From positions 8,457,103-8,521,102 of the forward strand of contig NC_036453.1 of NCBI RefSeq assembly GCF_002775205.1: 64,000 bases of DNA, in the 5' to 3' direction. The position numbers were made by a program, and so were the translations under genes. Source of the DNA: Xiphophorus maculatus. Lineage: Eukaryota; Chordata; Actinopteri; Cyprinodontiformes; Poeciliidae. The notes beneath the pieces were generated by a model. It was given only the letters and a program-made list of their open reading frames with translations, had not been told where the DNA came from and searched no databases. Below, piece by piece: positions 57,201-64,000 of this stretch. The stretch's first letter is position 1. The number at the start of each line of letters is the position of its first letter.

Positions 57201-60200
57201 ACACAAGGGTTATTATATCACTATATTTGGGTAAAAAAAAGATTTATTTATTTAAAATTTCACCACATAAAAACAGGATTAAAAACAATCTGAATTCAAA
57301 GCTTCTTTTATTTCCATGTGATAAATATATAGTCAGCAGAATTCATTTACAAAAGTTACAAAACATAAGTTGTTTCAACAGTATATAATGAAGTCACTTC
57401 AAGTCATTATTTGACTACAACTCCAGAAGTATCTGTTACTGCATTAGAAAACATTTCATGTAAAAAGTCTGTTTTAAAACAAACTACAAGTAAAACTTGT
57501 AGAAACTGCGGCTTCTATGTTGTCACATTTTGTAGATGATCCACCAGGTTTGTCCCAACCTGATGGAGAGAGAAGACAGAAAAAACAGGCCAGTAGTGAT
57601 GAACTTGTTTAAACAGCAAACAATTTGAGCATGACTCAGAGATGAAGGTGGACGTACAGCCTGGATATCAATAAAACCACCCGAACTTCCAGGTTGATGG
57701 GACTGAAAATCTTCTCCCAAATGTGTAAGGTGGAGCAGCTGCAGGGCTACATCACCTTCTCTATCAATCAGAAACTAGTGTTAAAATGTTACAGTAACTA
57801 AAAGCATGAAACCAGTTTAGAAAACATTTCTTCTTGGCTTCAATGCCTTGGGGGAGCAAACTCATGTTCTTGGCCATACAGAAGGTCTTTGTTGAGAACA
57901 AGGAGTTCGGGTTTCGCTTAATTCTCCTGAAGATCCTGGATGTAAAATTATAACTTCCATCAGAAAAGACAAAAACACAAATCAAACTTTAAGAATGATT
58001 GAATTCAACCTTCTAGCCAATAATTTGTAATTAACCAGCAATTTCAAAATTGGAGTAATTTTTATGGTCCTAGAAATAAATATAGCACTCAGTAAAATAA
58101 AATGACACATCATTAAATTTACAAGTAAAAGTTAACTTAAACACTAACTTAGTGCTGAAGTTACTTCTTTGATGGACTATTTGGTTTTTGCCACTTATAA
58201 AGAAAAGAGAATCAAGTTTGCTGGGGAGACAAGATCAGGATTCCAGATGTAAAAATAAAGAGTTCTTTCTATTCAAATTATTTTTGCTTTTAAGTCGTTT
58301 CTTAACCAGCCGCTCCGCCCAGTCATCTGACAGAACGGCTGCAGTGGGAGTGGATAAAAGTCCGATCCCGTTTGTAATTAAGCACATAATTCAGGTTTAC
58401 ACTACTAATTTATCGCCTAATAATGTTGTGAAAGTTATTTTATTTTCCAAAAAACATAATATACCCACTTTATTAACAGCTCTGCTTGCTCTCCAGCGCC
58501 TTTACCGCATATCGCCCCCTGCTGGTGAACTAAGCCCACTATCTTTTCTTTTAAAACTAAATCGATTTTTAAAAATTTTGACTACGATAAGTTACGAACA
58601 AATATGGTTGAAGTTATATTAAACAATTGAATTTAATTTACTTGACAAATTGTGCCCTCTTCCTTCCCCTTCATCTTTTTATTTTTAATTTTTCAACAGC
58701 CGTGTTGCAGCAAAACCAAAGCTCTTTGTCAGAGCAACCCACTTTAATAAACATTTTAAATAACCATAAAAATAAATATCAAACATGTTGTAAATAAATT
58801 CCATTTATTAATTCACGTTGAAACTTTATCTTCTTTTTACTTACCATGTCTTATTTCAAAGTAGAGGAGCAACGTTCACAGTCTTGTTGAACATGGAGGC
58901 TTGTGAAAAGGGGCGTGGCTTCTTCCACGTTTCGTCTGTAACCCACCGACTGGGTAAATGTACCCAACCTCTGACCCAACAGAATATTCAACCCGTAGAG
59001 TTCTGGTAAATTTCTGACCCAACTCTTGAGTTATGAATTTTGACCCAATATTTGGTCAAACTGACCCAACAGCTTCTACCCAGAAATTGGGTTATGAAAA
59101 TAACCCAACATTTTTTACTGTTTTACTACCAATAATTTTAAAATGTAGTCGGTAAATGCCTGCATATGAATGAAGGAGTGAATGAGTGAATGAATGAGTC
59201 CAGCTCTCTAACAGATGTTTTCCGTTATTGATGATCAATACGTTGATCAAAACGTCAGCCGATCTATTTCTGTCTTTAGACTGAAGTATTGTTTGTTACA
59301 GTTTGAAAAATAAAATAAATTTGTGATAAACGTTTCGTTAAGTTTGTATAGCACAAGTTTGTTTCTGTACTGTGAAAACATCCCAGATTCTTTTGTTTCA
59401 GGAAAGTGAAGCGATGAAGATCCTTGGGAACGAGAAGTTTCAGGCCCAGCAGTACGCAGAAGCTCTGAAGTTTTACACCAACGCCATCAAATGCTAGTGA
59501 GTTTCTGTCAACGATGAAACGATGTTTCTAAACCGCTAATGTCACAATGTTTTCTCTCAATACTTCCAATAAAAGTTGTTCATAAAGTAAAAGTTTCATT
59601 AGTATCCATGTTTTTTGTTTTATGAGAAGTTTTTATGTGCTGAGTCAATCTGAAGTCACTTTCAGTCATTTTGTGATTTCAGTTTTAAACCAGAAAATAT
59701 AAAAATGCAGCAAACATTTCTGCTGGTGATAAAAACAGTTTGAACTGCATTTTGTGTCCTTAATGTGATAATTTTGTGCTCCTTGCTTTAGTCCTGATAA
59801 TCACATCCTGTATGGGAACAGAGCGCTGTGCTACATCAAGCAGAAGGAATATCTGTGAGTAAAATCAACCTTCGCTGCAAAAACGTTGGATTTATGCAAA
59901 ATTATAAATTTTTTTGTTTCATCTTGTCATTATTTTACATGATCTGCATGTAATATGTGTTTTTTTTGGCGCCGGCACAGCTGGCTGCCTGCAGACGCAG
60001 CTCCCGTCGTGTGTGTTAATCTGTGTATATTTGCTGTAACCGATTAAGGATCCGTGCTTAAAGAACCCATGGATCATCAGTTAAGCTTTCCACAATGGCT
60101 GGATGTGGTTCTGTCGGTTCTGTCGCTGTTCTCTACGGAGTAGAGGCATTGATTGTTGCGGAGAACCTCGCCGAGCGGAGTAGCGGCATTGTTTATGTGC

Positions 60201-63200
60201 GTGAACAGCTGATTGCGCTGTGTGGGCCTCTGCTGCTGCCCGGAGACGGGCCTGTGGTCCGGAGGAGTTACGGAGGAGACGACGGGGCTGCAGGTCTGGA
60301 GTTAAACGGAGGGAGAAGAAGAGACGGCACAAACCAGCGATACCGGCGATTATTGTGGGGAACGTGAGGTCTTTGGGAAATAGGACAGACGAACTCACGG
60401 CGCTGGTTAGGACCCAGAAGGAGTACTGGGAGTGCAGTATCTTCTGCTTCACGGAAACCTGGCTGCACTCGCTTATTCCGGACTACAGCATGGAGGTTCC
60501 TGGATTTTCCTTGGTGCAGGGACAGGGACTTTTCCAACAGTCGGAAGAAGAGGGGCGGCGGGATTGCACTTTATGTGAGTGAGAGGTGGTGTAATCCCGG
60601 TCATGTTAACGTGAAGGAACAGATTTGTAGCCCGGACATTGAACTTCTGGCTGTGGGAATGCGGCCGTATTATTGACCAAGGGAGTTTACGTCCGCCATT
60701 TTGATCGCTGTTTACATTCCCCCATCAGCTGATGCAGCGGTGGCCTGTGACGTCATCAGCGCTACCGCAACCAAACTACAGACTCAACACCCGGACGCCT
60801 TCATGGTCATCACAGGTGACTTTAACCATGCCTCATTGGACAAAACTCTACACAACTTCCAGCTGTATGTTGACTGTCCCACCAGGGAAAACAAAATGCT
60901 GGATCTCCTGTATGCTAATGCCAAAGATGCATACAGCGCCACAGCCCTGCCCCCCCTCGGCAGGTCGGACCACATCTTGGTAAGGATGACTCCCAAGTAT
61001 GTCCCTCTAGTGAGCAGGCAGCCTGTGCGCATCAGGACGGTGAGGAGGTGGACACAGGAGGCAGCTGAGGCACTGCAGGACTGCTTTGGGTCGACAGACT
61101 GGGATGTGCTCTGTGGGCCTCATGGGGAGGACATCGACAACATGTCTGACTGCATCACGGAATACATCAGATTCTGTGAGGACACTGTCATGCCAGCCTG
61201 GACCGTGCGCTGCTTCTCCAACAACAAACCCTGGATTACCAGCGACCTGAAGGCACTTCTAAACAAAAAGAAGATGGCTTTCAGGTCTGGAGATAAGGAG
61301 GAGCAGAGGAGAGTCCAGCGTGAACTCAGAGAGACACTGAGGACATGCAAGGACAACTACAGGAGGAAGCTTGAGTCCAAACTCGAGCAGAACAGTGTGA
61401 GAGATGTGTGGAAAGGAATGAAGAACATCACTGGAATGAAGGGAAAAGACACACAGAGATCTGGGAGCCTGGATAGAGCAAACCAGTTCAACCAGTTTTT
61501 CAACAGGTTTAGCTCACCTCCTGCTACTCCCCTACCACCACCAGCCCCCCACACATCCACACTGCCCCAAGTCGTTCAATCCACCTACCTGCATTCTCCT
61601 GCACACCACCTCTTCTTCAGCCCCCCCTCTCCTCCCCCCATCTCCACTGCAGACAACAACACCTACCCCCAGCTAACGGTGACTACAGGCCAGGTTAAGA
61701 GACAGTTGGAGCGATTACACCAGGGGAAGGCTGCAGGACCTGATGGCATTACACCACGGATCCTGAAGACCTGCTCCATCCAGCTGGCCCCTGTACTGGC
61801 ACACATGTACAACCTGAGCTTGAGGCTGGAGAGAGTCCCGCTGCGGTGGAAGACATCACATGTGGTTCCTGTTCCCAAGAAGCCAAGGCCATCCGACCCA
61901 GAGGACTACAGACCAGTCGCTCTCACATCTCATGTGATGAAGGTCATGGAGAGACTGGTCCTGGCCCAGCTGAGGCCTCGGGTGAGGACGTTTCTAGACC
62001 CCCTGCAATTTGCCTACCACCCCCACTTAGGAGTTGACGATGCCGTCATCTTCCTGCTGCAACGAGCGCTGTCACACCTGGATGGTGGAGGAGACACTGT
62101 GAGAATCACATTCTTTGATTTCTCCAGTGCCTTCAACACCATCCAGCCTCTGCTGCTGGGTGAGAAGCTGCGGAGGATGGGTGTCAACGACTCAGTGATC
62201 TCCTGGGTGACTGACTACTTGACAGGCAGGCCACAGTTTGTCCGTCTGGGCAGTGTCCTGTCTGATGTGGTGGTCAGTGACGTAGGAGCTCCACAGGGAA
62301 CTGTGCTTTCTCCCTTTCTCTTCACCTTGTACACCCACTGATTTCCAGTGTTGGGGAAGCAGCATCAGAGCCAGCGACTCTAATAGACTGGACAACATCA
62401 TCAGGAAAGCTGGCTCTGTACTGGGACTAAGGCTGGAGTCCCTGGAAACTGTGGTGGAGAGGAGAACACTGAAGAAGGTTCTGTCTATTATGGACAATAA
62501 ACAGCCCCCTCTCCACCACATAGTGGACAGACAGCGGAGCACCTTCTCACATAGGCTGCTCCAGCTCTGCTGTCGTAGGGACAGATACAGGAAATCCTTC
62601 CTGCCACAGGCCATCTCACTGTACAATAAAAGCTAAATCATTGTTCTGCACTAATCAGTCCGATTTCGCACAACTGCACTGTGGCACACTGCTGTATATA
62701 TATTTACATATACATATCTGCATTTTTTGAATCTTTGCAAGAACTGCTCTAAGCTGCTTTTTATATTAACAGCATGTTATATTTTTACAATTTATAGCAT
62801 TTTATTTTTTATTTTTATTTTATCTACAACTACTACTCAGTGGTGGTTGTTATTGTGTCTTGTCTCTATGCTGTAAATGCGAAGTAATTTCCCTGCTGGG
62901 ATGAATAAAGTACTTCTATTCTATTCTATATAAAAACCTTAAGTTTAAAAGTTAAACTTTGTATAAATGGACAGAAATGTGTATATTTTTGTATTTAATA
63001 TTATTTTCCTGTTGCAGAAAAGCAGCAGGGGATGGAAAACGTGCCGTTCTGATCGACCCGCTCTGGGCGAAGGTACAATCCGGCTGAACTAATAACTGCT
63101 TAGGGTTTCCTAATTAATAATTCATATTATTTAAATATGCTTTAATATGTTTTGCATGTTTTTTGGCGATGTTTTATCGGTTGGATTATTATTTTTTTCT

Positions 63201-64000
63201 TCAGGGTTTCTGTGCGGTAGTAAAAGGTAGTAAATTAAATTAGCTCAAATTAAGGCCAGTAAAAGGACACATTCAGTCCTCAACAGTTTCCTGTTTCCAG
63301 GCTGGATGTTTTTTTAGATTGTAAGATGATCTGAACTCAGCGCTGGTTGATCGGCTCATTTAAACTGCTGCTCTAATGGTGGCCATGATCTGACACTGTG
63401 TGTGTCGGTCGCCTCGCTGCACATGGACATTTGTTTATTAAACTGTTCAATGACCTGTGAAATATGACACCTTGAACCTTGTTATCGAGTTGTCCTAGTT
63501 TGACGATTAGTAGCAAACTAATATTCTGAGAATAAAACATCAGCTTGTGAAATTAGAATGTCGTTGCATTTTACTGATATTCTTTAAAAGAACAAATATC
63601 CTGAGTCTTATGGATTTAGGATAAGCACTAAAAATAGTGCTTCTGTTTTTGACATGTGAGGTTTTGGTCTAGTTAAAGTCACAGTAAAAATATTGTAGAG
63701 GTAGAAAATTCAACTGAGAATCCTGTATAGAACCGTTTTTTTTAATTTTTGTTTTTTTTAAATTAAATGTTTTTTTCATTTCTTTAGCGAGGTTTTATTA
63801 TCAGGTTTTTTTGGGGGGGGTCGGTGATCATTTATCGGTTGGATTTAGTTGTTTTTTTTCTCGGGTTTTTTAGAGATGTTTTATGGGTTGGATTTTGGAT
63901 TTTTGGCGACATTTTTGCTGGACTATGCTGTAGTGTTTTTTTCTCTCCTGAGGTTTTTGTTGCTGCCCCCTACAGGGCCACTACCGGTATTGCGAGGCGC
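54214..64000 (+). CDS. ttc3: TPR-containing E3 ubiquitin ligase TTC3, N-terminal part
   Basis: Partial gene, cut at the window edge. Coding exons: 54214-54270, 54344-54377, 55253-55409, 55486-55567, 56083-56136, 56310-56445, 56560-56645, 59402-59496, 59792-59854, 63018-63072 and 63976-64000+. All junctions are GT-AG with matching phases, giving 281 codons so far. TTC3 is a large E3 ligase known to target Akt, with N-terminal TPRs and a C-terminal RING that lies outside this window. The protein starts with an acidic Ser-Asp run (MSDSDSDSDWGF). It continues through the conserved TTC3 N-terminal region (MRVCVFWFPTLLQ; HCSPEILEEAVRWLETLG; FIFSEYAKFMREMSNN), then TPR motifs AMKILGNEKFQAQQYAEALK, YPDNHILYGNRALCYIKQKE and DGKRAVLIDPLWAKGHYRYC, which align well with human TTC3. 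A 3-kb L2 insertion splits the TPR exons in the intron 59855-63017. Confidence 0.92.
54828..55072. repeat. Dispersed repeat plus short TCTAGA minisatellite
   Basis: The left part (54828-54990) matches 15684-15860. The right part (55003-55062) is a four-unit version of the CTCTAGATCTATAA array of 27735-28577, with the same right flank (CTAGATTGTTCCTCTTC, ACTTCAGTTT). It lies in the TTC3 intron just upstream of exon 55253. Confidence 0.6.
55574..55935. repeat. 23-bp minisatellite in TTC3 intron
   Basis: About fifteen units of AGCTGGGTTAGCCTCTGTCG plus GCC, with variation CTCTATC/CTCCGTC/CTCTGTC and GGCC/AGCC/AGCT. It starts seven bases after the exon end at 55567, so the array abuts the splice donor. 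Confidence 0.95.
57053..59120. mobile_element. DNA transposon with GGGTT-rich subterminal regions
   Basis: Termini CAGTAAAA and TTTTACTG are inverted. Both ends carry dense TGGGTTA/TAACCCA words (57075-57230 and 58940-59110), so the tips can pair. The interior has no intact transposase. Around 57520-57960 the - strand has two short open stretches (FLIDREGDVALQLLHLTHLG; RIFRRIKRNPNSLFSTKTFC) that could be captured exons, but I cannot name them. No convincing target duplication was found, so the superfamily is undecided. It fills TTC3 intron 56646-59401. Confidence 0.6.
58512..58525 (-). promoter_or_regulatory. CTCF-like motif inside the DNA transposon
   Basis: TCGCCCCCTGCTGG matches the reverse CTCF core at 13 of 14 positions. 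It is carried by the transposon at 57053-59120, so if bound it would be a transposon-supplied site. Confidence 0.4.
59969..62935 (+). mobile_element. L2-type LINE, copy 2, near full length, catalytic box deleted
   Basis: The 5' UTR starts near GGCGCCGGCACAGCTGGCTG. Endonuclease pieces follow in broken frames (PAIIVGNVRSLGNRTDELTA; then ITGDFNHASLDKTLHNFQLY and LGRSDHILVRMTP in the 546-codon frame 60701-62341). RT motifs are [57 protein letters not shown] and GAPQGTVLSPFLFTLYT. The frame ends at TGA (62339-62341), where the sequence jumps to CWGSSIRASDSNRLDNIIRK, omitting the catalytic FxDD segment, exactly as in copy 1 at 45924-47270. The 3' end is AATAAAGTACTTCTATTCTA with an ATTCT tail. It sits sense in a TTC3 intron. 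Confidence 0.9.
63073..63975 (+). other. TTC3 intron, low-complexity T-rich end
   Basis: No gene or complete transposon recognised. The 3' half is T-rich with a G8 run (63812-63819). The acceptor is CCCCCTACAG at 63966-63975. Confidence 0.45.

Noticed and set aside
57053-59128. 8-bp hAT target duplication around the GGGTT transposon
   Set aside because: TTTATACA and TTTTACTA match poorly, so the superfamily was left open.
60701-62341. 546-codon frame as a host gene
   Set aside because: It has endonuclease and reverse-transcriptase motifs and lies within an L2-type LINE.

Overview
The window is vertebrate nuclear DNA, almost certainly from a ray-finned (teleost) fish. Its genes are split by GT-AG introns, and the intervening DNA is full of teleost-type mobile elements: Rex3/RTE-like and L2/Rex1-like LINEs, hAT elements and MITEs with 8-bp target duplications, tRNA-headed SINEs and long GGAT satellites. 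I cannot fix the species.

Four protein-coding genes are supported. (1) KCNJ6 (GIRK2, a G-protein-gated inward-rectifier K+ channel), + strand: coding exons at 24845-25742 and 32520-32857, with a probable non-coding first exon near 2940-3177. (2) RABGEF1 (Rabex-5), - strand: eight coding exons between 41357 and 37284 and a non-coding first exon ending at 43054. (3) An unrecognised gene, + strand, four exons at 44587-48775, about 401 aa. (4) The 5' part of TTC3 (TPR protein and ubiquitin ligase), + strand: ten complete coding exons from 54214 to 63072 and an eleventh cut by the window edge, with a probable 5' UTR exon ending at 49930. KCNJ6 and TTC3 are also close together on human 21q22, so this is a partly conserved block with RABGEF1 and the unknown gene lying between them.

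Layout: 1-24800 is upstream DNA plus the large KCNJ6 intron 1. It holds a near-intact LINE (5215-8475), two near-identical Rex3-like copies in opposite orientation (9795-11384 and 21486-23098), a 1.25-kb GGAT satellite and a hAT relic. 25743-32519 is KCNJ6 intron 2, with a TCTAGA minisatellite carrying two MITEs, a tRNA-Asp-like sequence that looks like a SINE head, a second SINE and an internally deleted LINE. 33000-37280 is the convergent KCNJ6/RABGEF1 interval, with a CTCF-like motif and an L1 relic. 43100-50000 holds the RABGEF1 promoter side, a hAT MITE and the unknown gene, whose third intron carries an L2 copy. 50000-64000 is TTC3, whose introns hold two DNA transposons, a minisatellite and a 3-kb L2 copy that splits the TPR-coding exons.

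The most unusual signals are in the mobile DNA. Two unrelated LINE families (Rex3-like and L2-like) are each present twice, and within each pair both copies share the same internal deletion removing the reverse-transcriptase catalytic box. This implies that catalytically dead source copies were mobilised in trans. Two different hAT MITEs sit at the same 8-mer of one minisatellite. One hAT copy carries a perfect fold-back followed by telomere-type repeats.
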